A stretch of DNA of 64,000 bases from Limnochorda sp. LNt (GCF_035593265.1 NZ_CP141614.1:1674001-1738000); one strand, 5' to 3'; positions 38,284 through 49,399 are shown, numbered from the stretch's first letter. The notes: a model not told the origin generated them from the sequence alone. Numbers and translations: made by a program.

Positions 38284-39410
38284 CTCCCGGCATCCGTCGC
38301 CACTTCGTACAGCAGTTGGCTCCACCGCTGCGCGGCCTTGCTCCACGTAAACTCGGTCAAGACGCGGCGACGGGCACGCTCTCCCATCTCTCGCCGGAGG
38401 CGGGCATCCTGCAACAGTCTCACTGCGGCGCTGGCGAAGCGCTCCACGTACTCGGCCGACCCGACCGTCCCCTCGATGAGGATGCCGGTGCGGCCGTCCT
38501 CCACCGTCTCTCGAAGCGCATAGCGGGCGGAGGTGACGACAGGCAAACCCGCCGCCTGAGCCTCCATCGCCGCGATGCACGAGGTTTCCGGAAAGTCGGT
38601 CGGGTAGAGCCAGAGATCGTAAGACGCAAGCGTCCGAGCCAGGTCCCGCTGCGGGAGCCCGCCGTGGAAGACCACTCGGGAGCCGGCCGAGGAAGCCAGT
38701 GCGCGATAGGCCTCGAGCGGCCGGTAGCTAAAGACATGCAGCTCCACGTCCGGGACCTGTGCCCAAATGGCCGGCATCACGCGGGAGATGAGCAGGCCAA
38801 GGCCACGTTCGGGCACCGAGGTGTAGGCCACCCGTAGCGGCCGGTTCTCGTCGGCGGGAGGGCGCGGGTCGGCGTCGCGAAAGAGTTCCGGGTTGACCCC
38901 GTTGGGGATGACCCAGGCTCGGTCGGAGCGCCAGCCAGCAAACTCGACATAACAATTGGCCAGCCACCGGCTCACGGCAACCACGCCGGGCGCGTGCCGG
39001 CTGAAGAGCCGGTAGCCGAGACGCCAAGCTGCGGCAAGCAAGCTGCGCTTGATGCCGTGCGGAAGCTCGGGATACAGGCCGATGTGGTCGTGGCCCCAGA
39101 AGAGTCGATGACGGCCGGGCAATGGACGGCGTGCGTGCGGGAGCTGCCGGAAGACGACCGTCACGTCCACGTTGCGGTATTCCCGCCATTCGGCGCCACC
39201 TATATCGACATAGGTGACGCCGTCATACACACCCTGGCGAGCCCCCGGATGGGCGACGACCGTGACCTGGTGACCCAGTGCTGCCAGGTCCCGAGCGACA
39301 TAAAACAGGGCAGTCTCGCTCCCACCCATGGCCCGGGTCTCGAAGTCCGGCGGCGCGAACGGCCGGCACAAGTCGGCATAAAAGAGCACGGACGGTGACT
39401 CAGCGCTCAT
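38274..39410 (-). CDS. GT4 family glycosyltransferase
   Basis: The 378-residue protein is a GT-B enzyme with an N-terminal G-G-S-E-T-A-L-F-Y-V acceptor region, a V-I-P-N-G-V-N-P-E-L-F linker and a C-terminal donor site (Y-T-S-V-P-E-R-G-L and the D-F-P-E-T-S-C-I-A-A-M-E-A E-x7-E region). It is clearly a paralogue of the broken gene at 35894-37016. The ATG at 39410 overlaps the O-antigen-ligase-like gene by 11 bases, so the two are translated together. It should transfer a sugar from a nucleotide donor in the cytoplasm. Confidence 0.9.
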   Translation of the reverse strand: MSAESPSVLFYADLCRPFAPPDFETRAMGGSETALFYVARDLAALGHQVTVVAHPGARQGVYDGVTYVDIGGAEWREYRNVDVTVVFRQLPHARRPLPGRHRLFWGHDHIGLYPELPHGIKRSLLAAAWRLGYRLFSRHAPGVVAVSRWLANCYVEFAGWRSDRAWVIPNGVNPELFRDADPRPPADENRPLRVAYTSVPERGLGLLISRVMPAIWAQVPDVELHVFSYRPLEAYRALASSAGSRVVFHGGLPQRDLARTLASYDLWLYPTDFPETSCIAAMEAQAAGLPVVTSARYALRETVEDGRTGILIEGTVGSAEYVERFASAAVRLLQDARLRREMGERARRRVLTEFTWSKAAQRWSQLLYEVATDAGSHP

Positions 39411-40548
39411 CGCCGCTCCCGCGCCGGAATCCATCGCGATGACCGGCGTACAGCCCATCGAGCAGGCCGAAGCCGATCCACATGACGGAAGCTACCTCCA
39501 TGGCGTAGAAACCCTGGCCGAACAGGTCATTGACCACGATCGCGACGACGGACGCCACGAGCCCGACGGAGAAGATGTCGCCATGTCGCCACACCTTCCA
39601 GGCCATGCCGAGGGCTCTCGCCAGCAACCAGCCGAAGGCTGCCAGTCCAAGCAGCCCTGTATCAGCGGCCAGCCCGAACAACACACTGTGGGGCGTCGAG
39701 GAGATGGGGACCCGGGCAGGGGCAGGGTCGGGCATGAAGGCGGCTTGCAACTGAGGGAAACTGCCAGGACCGCGCCCCACGAGGGGACTGGATGCGAAGA
39801 TGCGTAACGCCGTCCACCAAAGCGTGATGCGATCGAGGTTGTCTTGCAGGTCGAAGATGCTTTGCCAGCGACCAACCCACCGCGACTGCAAGCTCCCCAC
39901 GGCGGCGACGAGGATGCACGCGAGCAGCAATATCGCCACTCCCCGCCGTCCCCATCGCAGGGCCATCACCGCGGCCCCCGCCACCACCGCTACCCAAGCA
40001 GCCCGCGACATACTGGCGCCGATGCCGGTCAGCACGAGTGCGGCAAAAGGTATCGATATCCATCGCCACCGGCGGGGCAGCGTCAACAAGTAACCGAGCC
40101 CTACGAACCCGAAGAAGGCCAGCAGCGTACCGAGCCGGTTGGCGAAGCCACCGAATCCCGTCGCCCTGGCTATGTGCAGCCCAAAATGCTGGTAGACAGC
40201 GTACGTGGCCATCACCGCCGTACTGACAGTGGCCACGGCGAGCCATCGATGTCTCAGCAAGACCGCGTCCGAAGCGAGGGCGTGACCACCCGCTAACCCT
40301 ATCGCCGCCAGCAGCAACAGCCCCACGACGTGACCGAATCCGACCAGCTTGTCGACCCCAAACGCCGCAGAAATCAACGTTGCCCCGACCAGGCTCGCCG
40401 CGGGCCACGCAAGCCGGGGCACCTGCTGAAGCTGTCGAAGCAGCACCGGCAGCGACAGGGCTAGCGGCAACAGGGCCAACCCGCCCCCGCTCAAGGGGGC
40501 AGCCAGCGCGAAGAGCAGCAACGAGCCCTCGACCATGTAGCGGGCCAC
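39400..40548 (-). CDS. O-antigen ligase/polymerase family membrane protein
   Basis: The 382-residue protein has about ten hydrophobic segments and, in its C-terminal half, the Wzy_C/WaaL-type outside loop with G-R-G-P-G-S-F and T-P-H-S-V-L. Proteins of this family link or polymerise lipid-carried oligosaccharides at the outer face of the membrane. It starts at a GTG and is followed by the overlapping GT4 gene. Whether it makes an exopolysaccharide, decorates a surface protein or acts on an outer-membrane glycolipid cannot be told from sequence. Confidence 0.85.
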   Translation of the reverse strand: MARYMVEGSLLLFALAAPLSGGGLALLPLALSLPVLLRQLQQVPRLAWPAASLVGATLISAAFGVDKLVGFGHVVGLLLLAAIGLAGGHALASDAVLLRHRWLAVATVSTAVMATYAVYQHFGLHIARATGFGGFANRLGTLLAFFGFVGLGYLLTLPRRWRWISIPFAALVLTGIGASMSRAAWVAVVAGAAVMALRWGRRGVAILLLACILVAAVGSLQSRWVGRWQSIFDLQDNLDRITLWWTALRIFASSPLVGRGPGSFPQLQAAFMPDPAPARVPISSTPHSVLFGLAADTGLLGLAAFGWLLARALGMAWKVWRHGDIFSVGLVASVVAIVVNDLFGQGFYAMEVASVMWIGFGLLDGLYAGHRDGFRRGSGDER

Positions 40549-40746
40549 GCTACGGGGGCGATCAGCCGGATCCGCGATGAGGTCCGCGACGGATTGCCTC
40601 GACGTAGACGGTACCCCCTCTGAAGCACCACCAGAATGGGTGCCGCTGCGACATGAGGAAGCGGATTCCCAAAGAGACGGCCGAAGAAGTTCGATTGCCG
40701 TCGAGTGGGATCCTGCCGGGCTGCGGCTCCCGTCAGTGCCGCGCGC

Positions 40747-41555
<809 letters not shown>

Positions 41556-41559
<4 letters not shown>

Positions 41560-43265
41560 CCTCCCGCCGGCCGGGCCGCGACCCCAGAGGCGGCCGGCAG
41601 CGTGAAGCTGAACGTGCTGCCCTGGCCGGGCGCGCTCCGGACCCAGATGCGTCCCCCGTGCATCTCGACCAGGTGACGGGCCAGGGCCAGGCCCAGTCCC
41701 GAGCCGGGGTACTCGCGGGAGGCCGAGCTATCCACCTGGCGGAACTTCTCGAAGATGATGGCTTGGTGCTCGGGCCGGATGCCGATGCCCGTGTCGCTCA
41801 CGTCGATCCGCACCATGCCCCCGTCCGGCTCCGCGCCGGGCTCGATCTCGACCGCGATGCGGCCCGCACGGGTGAACTTGACCGCATTGGAGAGCAGGTT
41901 CATCAGGATCTGCTCCACCCGGCTGCGGTCCGCCTCCACCCAGACGGCCGCGGCCCCCTGCGGGTGGAGCACCGCCAACCCCTTGCGTGTCGCCAGGGGC
42001 TCGATGCGGCGCAGGCAGGCCTCCACCGCCTCGCGCACGTCGAAGGGCTGCCGGTCGAGCTGCATCCGGCCCGCCTCGATGCGGGCCAGATCCAGCAGGT
42101 CGTTGATCTGGCCGTAAAGCCGCTGGGCGCACTCCCGGATGTCGGTGAGGTACTCGCGCAGCGCCGCGTCCTGGGCCACCCGCTCCTCCTCCAGCATGAG
42201 CTCGGTGAAGGCCAGGATGGAGGTGAGCGGCGTGCGCAGCTCGTGGGATACCGTGGCCAAGAACTCGGACTGCAGCTGCTGTGCCCGCTCCAGCTCCGCC
42301 TGCTTCTCCCGCAGGATGGCGTTGGCCTCCTGCAGCCGGCGGGTGCGCTCCTCCACCTTGGACTCCAGATCCTCGTAGAGCTCGCGGAGCGCGGCGGCCA
42401 TGTCGTTCATCACCGAAGCCAGCATCGCCGTCTCCCCGGCCGCTCCTCGGGGGACCGGCGCCGGCCGCAAGTCGCCGGTGGCGAAGCGTGACGCCATGGC
42501 CGTCAGCTTTCCCAGCGGCCCGATCACTTGACGGCGCAGCAGGAAGGCCAGCACGGCCAGCGAGATCCCCGTCAGGTAGACGGTGAACCAGAGCCGGTCG
42601 CGGATCGCCGACGCCACCGAGGCCTCGAAGGAGTCGATGGGCACGGCGATACTGATGGCTCCCATCACATCGCCCACCGCCGGGGGCTCCGCCCCCGTCT
42701 GCCCGGCCCACGCGCCTTGCTGGTGGCAGCTGAGGCAGCTCGCCTCCAGGTAGATGGGTGCCACGTAGCGGAAGAGCCGGCCGGTCCCGGAGACCGGTTC
42801 GGGGCCTCCCGCCGCCGGCGTCGCCTCGGGCCCGCTCACCACCGCGTACTCGGTGACGCCCGGCTCCGCCTCGAATCGGGCCAAGGCGGCCTGCTCGACG
42901 GGGTCGGGCCGGTGCTGGGGTGAGGCGGCGCCCACCCACACCTCCCGCACCGTGGCCTCCGAGCCGGCGCCGAAGATCTCGCCCACTACCCGCGCGACGG
43001 CCACGGGGTCCAGGTGGTGGAAGCTGCCCGGCTCCGAATGCAGCCGCTCGGTCTCGGCCTGGGCCACGAAGGAGCGGACGGCCAGGAACTGCTTGGTGAC
43101 GGCTCGTGCGCGGTCCGTGAGGGTGCGCTCGGCATCGAGGCGCTGGCGGTACGCATCCCAGCCGAAGCTGGCCAGGCTCATGGCCAGCGCGACGGCCGCC
43201 ACGCTGCCCAGCAGGCGCACCTCCAGCCGCTCCCAGAGCCGCACGCTTTCACCGCCCGGGGTCAA
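41556..43265 (-). CDS. Membrane histidine kinase with c-type-heme-like (DUF3365-type) sensor
   Basis: The 569-residue kinase has two transmembrane helices (about 17-37 and 226-244). The domain between them carries C177-L-S-C-H181, a CxxCH heme c attachment motif in the context A-S-C-L-S-C-H-Q-Q, and resembles DUF3365/Tll0287-like sensor domains. A HAMP region (245-300) and coiled coil lead to the H-box with H341 in S-H-E-L-R-T-P, then N, G1 and G2 boxes of an ATPase. Redox or gas sensing is inferred. The TTG start at 43265 is uncertain; a GTG seven codons later fits the GGTGA site better. Confidence 0.9.
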
Positions 43266-43280
43266 GTTCCGCCCGGCGCC

Positions 43281-43286
43281 ATTATA
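43281..43286 (-). promoter_or_regulatory. -10 element of the two-component operon promoter
   Basis: TATAAT lies on the minus strand 16 bases upstream of the TTG start of the kinase. No good -35 hexamer is present; the position where it would be is covered by an inverted repeat (43292-43313). The site would therefore suit regulated rather than constitutive transcription. Confidence 0.45.
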
Positions 43287-43291
43287 CCTGA

Positions 43292-43313
43292 TCTCGTGAA
43301 CGCCATCACGAGA
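43292..43313. repeat. Inverted repeat TCTCGTGA-N6-TCACGAGA at the kinase promoter
   Basis: Two perfect 8-base arms (43292-43299 and 43306-43313) are separated by six bases and lie just upstream of the -10 element of the sensor kinase operon. The spacing and place suit a dimeric regulator binding site. It could instead form a hairpin ending the ylzJ transcript, but no uridine run follows. Confidence 0.5.
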
Positions 43314-43343
43314 CGGCGCCCGCTACCGCACCGGAGCCCCGGC

Positions 43344-43580
43344 TCAGGCGGGCGGTAACACCGCCCCGGGCCCCAGCGCCGGCCACAGGTACAGCTCGGG
43401 ATCGGTGGTGACGAGGCGCTCGACGACCAGGCGCCCCCCGGGCCCCTGGCGACACTCCACCCAGACGGGCACGCCCCGCCAGGACCCCAGGGCCACCTGC
43501 ACGACTCCCTCCGGCGCCTCTCCACCAGCCTCTTCCTCTCGGCCCTCCAGGGGCTCGGTGAGCACGCTCCAGGGGATCAC
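43344..43580 (-). CDS. YlzJ-like protein
   Basis: The 78-residue protein opens [12 protein letters not shown] and ends with [15 protein letters not shown] and G-P-G-A-V-L, the C-terminal signature of YlzJ proteins (R-L-x-S-T-D-P-x-x-Y-L-x-P). In Bacillus ylzJ lies immediately after tepA, exactly as here. The GTG start overlaps the tepA stop as GTGA. Its role is unknown. Confidence 0.75.
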   Translation of the reverse strand: MIPWSVLTEPLEGREEEAGGEAPEGVVQVALGSWRGVPVWVECRQGPGGRLVVERLVTTDPELYLWPALGPGAVLPPA

Positions 43581-44365
43581 AGCCCCGGCGCCTCCGTCGG
43601 GACGGCCTCGCGACTGCGCTCCGCCAGCTCGTGCAGCTTGCGCACCGCCTGCGAGAGCCCCCCTATCTCGTCGATGAGCCCCACGTTGACCGCCTCCCGC
43701 CCGACCAGCACGGTGCCCACGTCGCGCACCAGATCGCCGGTGCGAAACATCAGCTCGCGCAGCTTGGCTTCGGAGATGCGGGAGTTGTCGACGATGAAGC
43801 GGATGATCCGGTCCTGCATCTTGTCGAGGTACTCGTAGGCCTGGGGCATGCCCACCAGCACCCCCGACAGGCGCACCGGATGGATGGTGATGGTGGCCGT
43901 CTCCGCCACGAAGCTGTAGTCGGCCGCCACCGCGATGGGAATCCCGATGGAGTGCCCGCCCCCCAGCACCACGGAGACGGCAGGCTTGGAGAGGGTGCGC
44001 ACCATCTCGGCGATGGCGAGCCCGGCCTCGATGTCGCCGCCGACGGTGTTGAGGACGATGAGCACGCCCTTCACCCGGGGGCTCTGCTCGACCGCCACGA
44101 GCTGGGGGATGACGTGCTCGTACTTGGTCGCCTTGTTCTTGGGAGGCAGGCTGACGTGCCCCTCGATCTGCCCCACGATGGGCAGCACGTGGATGCCCTG
44201 CTCCCCCGAGGGGACCGGCGAGAGCTGACCCAGCTGCCGCAGATACTCCAGGGGGCCGGGCGCCGGCGGCTGGGATCTGCCCTGCCCGTCCGGCGCCTCC
44301 CCGTCCGCCGCCTCTGCCCCGCCGTCGTTGCCGCCGACGGCCGGCCAGGACCCCTTCCACTCCAT
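43577..44365 (-). CDS. tepA: ClpP-like translocation-enhancing protein (TepA/YmfB)
   Basis: The 262-residue protein belongs to the ClpP/crotonase fold family, TepA branch. The serine of G-G-G-H-S-I-G (S139) corresponds to the catalytic serine, and the V-L-N-T-V-G-G-D region is conserved. The first 55 residues are a glycine/proline-rich extension. TepA is linked to protein export in Bacillus and its gene stands next to rnjB, ylzJ and spoIIIE. The ATG has GGAGG 10 bases upstream. Confidence 0.9.
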   Translation of the reverse strand: MEWKGSWPAVGGNDGGAEAADGEAPDGQGRSQPPAPGPLEYLRQLGQLSPVPSGEQGIHVLPIVGQIEGHVSLPPKNKATKYEHVIPQLVAVEQSPRVKGVLIVLNTVGGDIEAGLAIAEMVRTLSKPAVSVVLGGGHSIGIPIAVAADYSFVAETATITIHPVRLSGVLVGMPQAYEYLDKMQDRIIRFIVDNSRISEAKLRELMFRTGDLVRDVGTVLVGREAVNVGLIDEIGGLSQAVRKLHELAERSREAVPTEAPGL

Positions 44366-44429
44366 GACGCCACCGCCTCCTGCCTCGCCCGTTGCGTCGA
44401 TGGCAGGAGGTAGTATGCGCCCGAGCGCC

Positions 44430-46112
44430 TCACACCTCGACGATGATGGGCAGGATCATGGGGCGCCGCTTGAGCCGCTCGTAGACGAACTGCCCCAGCG
44501 CATCCTTCACCCGCCCCTTGAGCGCGCCCCATTCGGTGCCGTTGCGGTGCAGGGCCTCGAGCAGGGCGGCCTTCGCCTGCTGACGGGCCTCCTCCAGCAG
44601 CGCCTCCGACTCCCGAGCGTAGACGAAGCCCCTCGAGACCAGCTCGGGCCCCGCCACCAGCTCGCCCGATCGGGCGTCCACCGTGGCCACCACCACCACG
44701 ATGCCGTCCTGCGCCAGCTGGCGGCGGTCGCGCAGCACCACGCTGCCGACGTCGCCCACGCTGAGGCCGTCGACGAAGACCTGGCCGGCCGGGACGCTGC
44801 CCCGCCGCACCAGACGCTGGCCGGACAGCTCCAGCACGTCCCCGTTCTCGACCAGCAGCACCCGGTCGGGGGCGATGCCCACCTCCCGGGCGAGACGCGC
44901 GTGCTTGACCAGCATCCGGTACTCGCCGTGCACCGGCACGAAGAAGCGGGGCCGCACCAGGTTGAGCAACAGCTTGAGCTCCTCCTGGCTGGCGTGCCCG
45001 GAGGCGTGGATCTCCTCGAAGGGCTCGTAGATGACGTTGGCCCCCAGCTTGAAGAGCAAGTTGATGGTGCGGCCCACCAACCGCTCGTTGCCCGGGATGG
45101 GATGGGCCGAGATGACCACCGTGTCACCGGGCACGATGGCCACCTGGCGGTGATCCCCCGACGCCATGCGCGACAGGGCCGACATCGGCTCGCCCTGGCT
45201 GCCGGTGGTCAGGATGACGAGCCGATCGTGGGGCCGGCGCCCGATCTCGTCCAGCCCCACCAGGGTTCCCGGCGGGATGTGCAGGTAGTCCAGCTCCGAG
45301 GCGATGCCCACCACGTTCTCCATGCTGCGGCCCACCACCGCCACCTTGCGCCCGGTGGCCACGGCCGCGTCGATGGCCTGCTGGATGCGGTGGACGTTGG
45401 TGGCGAAGGTGGCCAGCAACACCCGCCCCGGGGCCCGCTGGAACACCTCCAGCAGGGATTGCCCCACGGAGCGCTCCGAGGGCGTCCAACCCGGACGCTC
45501 CGCGTTGGTGCTGTCGGAGAGGAGCACCGCCACGCCCTGCTTGCCCAGTTCGGCCAGCCGGTGGTAGTCGGCCGGCTGGTTGTCGATGGGCGTCTGGTCG
45601 AACTTGAAGTCCGTCACGTGCAGGACGATGCCCGCGGGCGTGTGGGCGGCGATGGCGACGGCCCCGGGGATGGAGTGATTGAGGTGGATGAACTCCACGT
45701 CGAAGCTCCCCGGCCGGTGCCGCTCGCCGGGCTTCACCTCCACCAGGACCGGGTCGAAGTCGAGCCGGTGCTCCGCCAACCGCGCCCGCACCAGCCCCAG
45801 CGTCAGGCGGGTGCCGTAGACCGGCACCCGGATCTCCCGGAGCAGGTAGGGCAACGCGCCGATGTGGTCCTCGTGCCCGTGGGTCAGCAGGACGGCCCGG
45901 ACCTTCTGGCGACGCTCCCAGAGGTAGCTCATGTCGGGGATGACGAGGTCGATCCCCAGCATCTCCTCTTCGGGGAACATCACCCCGGCGTCGATGACCA
46001 GGATCTCCTTCTCCGTCTCCAATAGCAACATGTTCTTCCCTATCTCGCCCAGCCCCCCGAGAGGGATCAGCTGGACGGCCGGGCCGTTGGAGCCCATTCC
46101 CTTGGACGACAC
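44430..46112 (-). CDS. Ribonuclease J
   Basis: The 560-residue metallo-beta-lactamase/beta-CASP enzyme is a 5'-exo/endoribonuclease of mRNA decay and rRNA maturation. The metal motif H-G-H-E-D-H is at 78-83, further ligands appear in N-H-S-I-P and the H-G-E-Y motif, and a beta-CASP domain and C-terminal dimerisation domain follow, giving normal RNase J length. By position before tepA it corresponds to Bacillus rnjB, but it may be the only RNase J here. The start is a GTG; an ATG five codons later is possible. Confidence 0.95.
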   Translation of the reverse strand: MSSKGMGSNGPAVQLIPLGGLGEIGKNMLLLETEKEILVIDAGVMFPEEEMLGIDLVIPDMSYLWERRQKVRAVLLTHGHEDHIGALPYLLREIRVPVYGTRLTLGLVRARLAEHRLDFDPVLVEVKPGERHRPGSFDVEFIHLNHSIPGAVAIAAHTPAGIVLHVTDFKFDQTPIDNQPADYHRLAELGKQGVAVLLSDSTNAERPGWTPSERSVGQSLLEVFQRAPGRVLLATFATNVHRIQQAIDAAVATGRKVAVVGRSMENVVGIASELDYLHIPPGTLVGLDEIGRRPHDRLVILTTGSQGEPMSALSRMASGDHRQVAIVPGDTVVISAHPIPGNERLVGRTINLLFKLGANVIYEPFEEIHASGHASQEELKLLLNLVRPRFFVPVHGEYRMLVKHARLAREVGIAPDRVLLVENGDVLELSGQRLVRRGSVPAGQVFVDGLSVGDVGSVVLRDRRQLAQDGIVVVVATVDARSGELVAGPELVSRGFVYARESEALLEEARQQAKAALLEALHRNGTEWGALKGRVKDALGQFVYERLKRRPMILPIIVEV

Positions 46113-46165
46113 CTCCGTCTTGTCCTCGTGTGATCGACCGGCCGGGGGCGGCCAGGCCCTCGCCG

Positions 46166-47053
46166 TCAGGCCACGAGCCCCAGCTCGGCCATGGCGTCGC
46201 GTATCACCTTGGTCTCGGCCTCCGAGGCCTCCACCAGCGGAGGGCGCACGGGGCCCACGTCGATGCCAGCCAGCTTGAGGGCCCGCTTGACGGGGATGGG
46301 GTTGGTCGTGACGAACAGCGCCCTGAACAACCCGAACATCTCCAGGTGGATCTGGCGTGCCCCCTGCACGTTGCCCGCCAGGAACGCGTCGATCATGTCC
46401 CGGATGCGTCGTCCGACCAGGTGGGAGGCGACGCTGATCACGCCGTCACCGCCCACCGAGAGGATGGGCAGCGTCAGGCTGTCATCACCGCTGTAGATGA
46501 GGAACTCCGGCGGCACCAACCGCCGCACCTGGGAGACGTGATCGATCTGCCCCGTCGAATCCTTGAGCGCCACCACGTTGGAAATGGCAGCCAGCCGGGC
46601 CGTCGTCTCGGCCGTCAGGTGCTGGCCGGTCCGGCCGGGGATATTGTACAGGATCACCGGCAGGCTCGTCGCCTTGGCGATGGCCTCGAAGTGCCGGAAG
46701 AGCCCCTCCTGCGGGGGGCGGTTGTAGTAGGGCACCACCGCCAGGATGGCGTCGACGCCCACCTTCTCGGCTCGCCGCGTCAGCTCGATGCTGTGGTGGG
46801 TGTCGTAGGTGCCCGTGCCGGCCACCACGGTGGCGCGGCCCCCGATGGCCTCCACCACCGCCTCGAAGAGGCCCACCTTCTCCTCGTCGGTCAGCGTCGG
46901 CGACTCGCCCGTCGTGCCGCAGACGACGACGCCGTCCGATCCGGACTCCACCAGGCGCGCCGCCAGCGTGGCGGCGGCGGCGTAGTCCACGCTCGCGTCC
47001 GCCCGCATCGGGGTCACCATCGCCGTCAGCAGGCGTCCCAGCCCCTTTGCCAT
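46166..47053 (-). CDS. dapA: 4-hydroxy-tetrahydrodipicolinate synthase
   Basis: The 295-residue TIM-barrel aldolase condenses pyruvate with aspartate semialdehyde. The Schiff-base lysine is K164 in A-L-K-D-S-T-G, and Y136 in L-Y-N-I-P-G-R-T is the catalytic tyrosine; the C-G-T-T-G-E substrate loop (45-50) is intact. The ATG at 47053 has GGGAGGT about 9 bases upstream and gives the normal length. The product leads to lysine, meso-DAP and spore dipicolinate, for which dpaA/dpaB are encoded in the same cluster. Confidence 0.96.
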   Translation of the reverse strand: MAKGLGRLLTAMVTPMRADASVDYAAAATLAARLVESGSDGVVVCGTTGESPTLTDEEKVGLFEAVVEAIGGRATVVAGTGTYDTHHSIELTRRAEKVGVDAILAVVPYYNRPPQEGLFRHFEAIAKATSLPVILYNIPGRTGQHLTAETTARLAAISNVVALKDSTGQIDHVSQVRRLVPPEFLIYSGDDSLTLPILSVGGDGVISVASHLVGRRIRDMIDAFLAGNVQGARQIHLEMFGLFRALFVTTNPIPVKRALKLAGIDVGPVRPPLVEASEAETKVIRDAMAELGLVA

Positions 47054-47060
47054 GGTCGGC

Positions 47061-48293
47061 CTACCTCCCCTTTCCCAGCTCGAACTCCTCGAACAGCGCC
47101 CGGATAGCCTGGGGCAGCCGGTCGGCATCCACCAGGCACGAGATGCTGGCGTGCGAGTCCGAGGTCTGCAGGATCTCGACCCCGGCGCCCGTCAGCGCGC
47201 GGGCGATGCGTGCCATCACGCCCGGCACCCCGTGCATGCCGGCGCCCACCACCGAGACCTTGGCCAGCCGCCCGGTGAGGGCCACCTCCACGTCGAAGTC
47301 GGCCAGCGCCTCCTGCACCGACGCGGCGGCGCCCTCGGGCACCGTGAACATGAGCTGGTGGGGGCTGACCAGGATGAGGTCGATGCTGACGCCTCGCCGG
47401 GCCACCGCCTCCAGCATCCGGGCGTTGAGGGAGCCCTCGTTGAAGTCGCGGTGGCCGCTGACGACCACCTGGGTCAGGGGCGCCACGTGCGCCACCCCCA
47501 CCACCGGCCGGTCGGAGCGGATCTCGATGCGACCGCCGTGGGGCCGGTCCCAGACCAGGGTGCCCGGGTCGTCCGAGCCGGTGCGGCGGATCCGCAGGGG
47601 CACGTGCCCCTCCATGGCGATCTCCACGGCCCGCGGGTGGATGACCCGAGCCCCCAGGTGGGCCAGCTCCGACGCCTCCCGGTAGGTGACCCCGCTCAGG
47701 GTCGGTGCCTCCGGCACGAGCCGGGGGTCGGCCGCCTTCATGCCGTCGACATCGGTGTAGATCTCGACCAGCTCGGCTCCCAGCGCGACCCCGAGAGCCG
47801 CGGCGGTGGTGTCGCTGCCGCCCCGGCCCAGGGTCGTCACCTCCCCGTCTTCGCTGACCCCCTGGAAGCCCGCCACCACGGGCACCTTGCCCGCCGATAG
47901 CAGCCGGTGCAGGACGTCGGTCTTCACCCGGAGGATGCGCGCCTCGCCGTAGCGGCCGTCGGTCACGATCCCCGCCTGCGCCCCCGTCAGGGAGATCGCG
48001 GGCAGCCCTTCCCTCAGCAGGGTCTGAGCCACCACCGCACAGGCCACGATCTCGCCGCAGCTCAGGAGCTGGTCCTGTTCGCGGGGATCGGGGGCATGCG
48101 GCGCGGCCACGTGGGTCAGCAGGTCCAGCAGGGTGTCGGTGGCATAGGGCTCACCCCGGCGACCCATGGCCGACACCACCGCCACCACCGCATGGCCCTC
48201 CTCCCGAGCCCGGCGGATGTGCTCGGCGACCTGCCGCCGCCGCTCCTCGGAGGCGACGGAGGTGCCGCCGAACTTCTGCACCACGATGCGCAC
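47061..48293 (-). CDS. Aspartate kinase (DapG/LysC type)
   Basis: The 410-residue protein phosphorylates aspartate. The N-terminal K-F-G-G-T-S-V motif, the G-R-G-G-S-D-T-T-A loop and the Y-T-D-V-D-G region form the kinase domain; two ACT domains (about 265-405) allow feedback by end products. In Bacillus the dapG gene at this place is the diaminopimelate-sensitive isozyme, but the inhibitor cannot be read from this sequence. GTG start, seven bases before dapA, same transcript. Confidence 0.95.
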   Translation of the reverse strand: MRIVVQKFGGTSVASEERRRQVAEHIRRAREEGHAVVAVVSAMGRRGEPYATDTLLDLLTHVAAPHAPDPREQDQLLSCGEIVACAVVAQTLLREGLPAISLTGAQAGIVTDGRYGEARILRVKTDVLHRLLSAGKVPVVAGFQGVSEDGEVTTLGRGGSDTTAAALGVALGAELVEIYTDVDGMKAADPRLVPEAPTLSGVTYREASELAHLGARVIHPRAVEIAMEGHVPLRIRRTGSDDPGTLVWDRPHGGRIEIRSDRPVVGVAHVAPLTQVVVSGHRDFNEGSLNARMLEAVARRGVSIDLILVSPHQLMFTVPEGAAASVQEALADFDVEVALTGRLAKVSVVGAGMHGVPGVMARIARALTGAGVEILQTSDSHASISCLVDADRLPQAIRALFEEFELGKGR

Positions 48294-48338
48294 GCCGAAG
48301 ACGCCTGCCTTTCGTCCTCTCGGGCGCGGTGGACCGCC

Positions 48339-49364
48339 TCAGGCGAAGAGGCCCTCGGCGATCTGCACCGCATTGAGGGCCGCACCCTTGCGGATCTGGT
48401 CGCCGACCACCCAGAGGTTGAGGGCCGTCGGGCACGAGTAGTCGGCGCGGATCCTTCCCACCGCCACCGTGTCCCGGCCCGACCAGTCACGGGGCATGGG
48501 ATAGAGCTGACGGTCGGGGTCGTCGACCACCTCGACGCCGGGGGCCTCGCGCAGCAGCGCCCTTGCCTCGTCGACGTCGACCGGCCGCGCCAGCTCCACG
48601 TTGATGGACTCGCTGTGCGAGCGCAGCACCGGCACCCGCACGGTCGTGGCCGTCACGGCCAGCTCGGGCTCGTGGAAGATCTTGCGGGTCTCGTGGACCA
48701 TCTTCCACTCCTCTTTGGTGTAGCCTCCTTGGTCGAAGCGGTCCACCTGGGGGATCACGTTGAAGGCGATGGGATAGTGCCGCGCGCCCGCCGCATAGGG
48801 CAGGATGGCGGGCTCGTAGGGCTCCCCTCGTCGCTCCGCGTCCACCTGGGCCAAGAGCTCGGCCATGGCCCTGGCCCCGGCCCCCGAGACCGCCTGGTAC
48901 GTGGAGACCACGATCCTCCGGATGCGGGCGGCTCGATGCAGGGGCCACAGCGCCACCGCCATGATGATGGTGCTGCAGTTGGGGTTGGCCACGATACCCC
49001 GGTGGGCCCGGGCGTCTTGCATGTTGACCTCGGGCACCACCAGGGGCACGTCGGGCTCCATGCGAAAGGCGCTGGAGTTGTCGATGACGACGGCGCCCCT
49101 TCGGACGGCCTCGGGCGCCAGCTCCCGGCTCACCGAGGCGCCGGCCGAGAAGAAGATGACGTCCAACCCCGACAGACGCTGCGGCTCGGCGGCCTCCACC
49201 ACCAGCTCCTCGTCGCCGAAGCGCAGGCGACGGCCGGCCGACGCCGGTGACGCCATGAGCCGGAGCTCCGCCACCGACCAGCCCCGGCTCGGCAGGATCC
49301 GCATCAGCTCCTGCCCGACGGCCCCCGTCGCCCCGACGATCCCCACACGCAAGCCAGCTCGCAT
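48339..49364 (-). CDS. asd: Aspartate-semialdehyde dehydrogenase
   Basis: The 341-residue protein reduces aspartyl phosphate to aspartate semialdehyde. It has the NADP loop G-A-T-G-A-V-G near residue 11, catalytic C130 in N-P-N-C-S-T, and the acid-binding H-S-E-S-I-N region. Length fits the Gram-positive type. It is placed between dpaB and the aspartate kinase gene, 45 bases before the latter, in the conserved dpaA-dpaB-asd-dapG-dapA order. Confidence 0.96.
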   Translation of the reverse strand: MRAGLRVGIVGATGAVGQELMRILPSRGWSVAELRLMASPASAGRRLRFGDEELVVEAAEPQRLSGLDVIFFSAGASVSRELAPEAVRRGAVVIDNSSAFRMEPDVPLVVPEVNMQDARAHRGIVANPNCSTIIMAVALWPLHRAARIRRIVVSTYQAVSGAGARAMAELLAQVDAERRGEPYEPAILPYAAGARHYPIAFNVIPQVDRFDQGGYTKEEWKMVHETRKIFHEPELAVTATTVRVPVLRSHSESINVELARPVDVDEARALLREAPGVEVVDDPDRQLYPMPRDWSGRDTVAVGRIRADYSCPTALNLWVVGDQIRKGAALNAVQIAEGLFA

Positions 49365-49399
49365 CGCCCGTCAACCCCCCGATGGCTGTCGCGTCGCCC

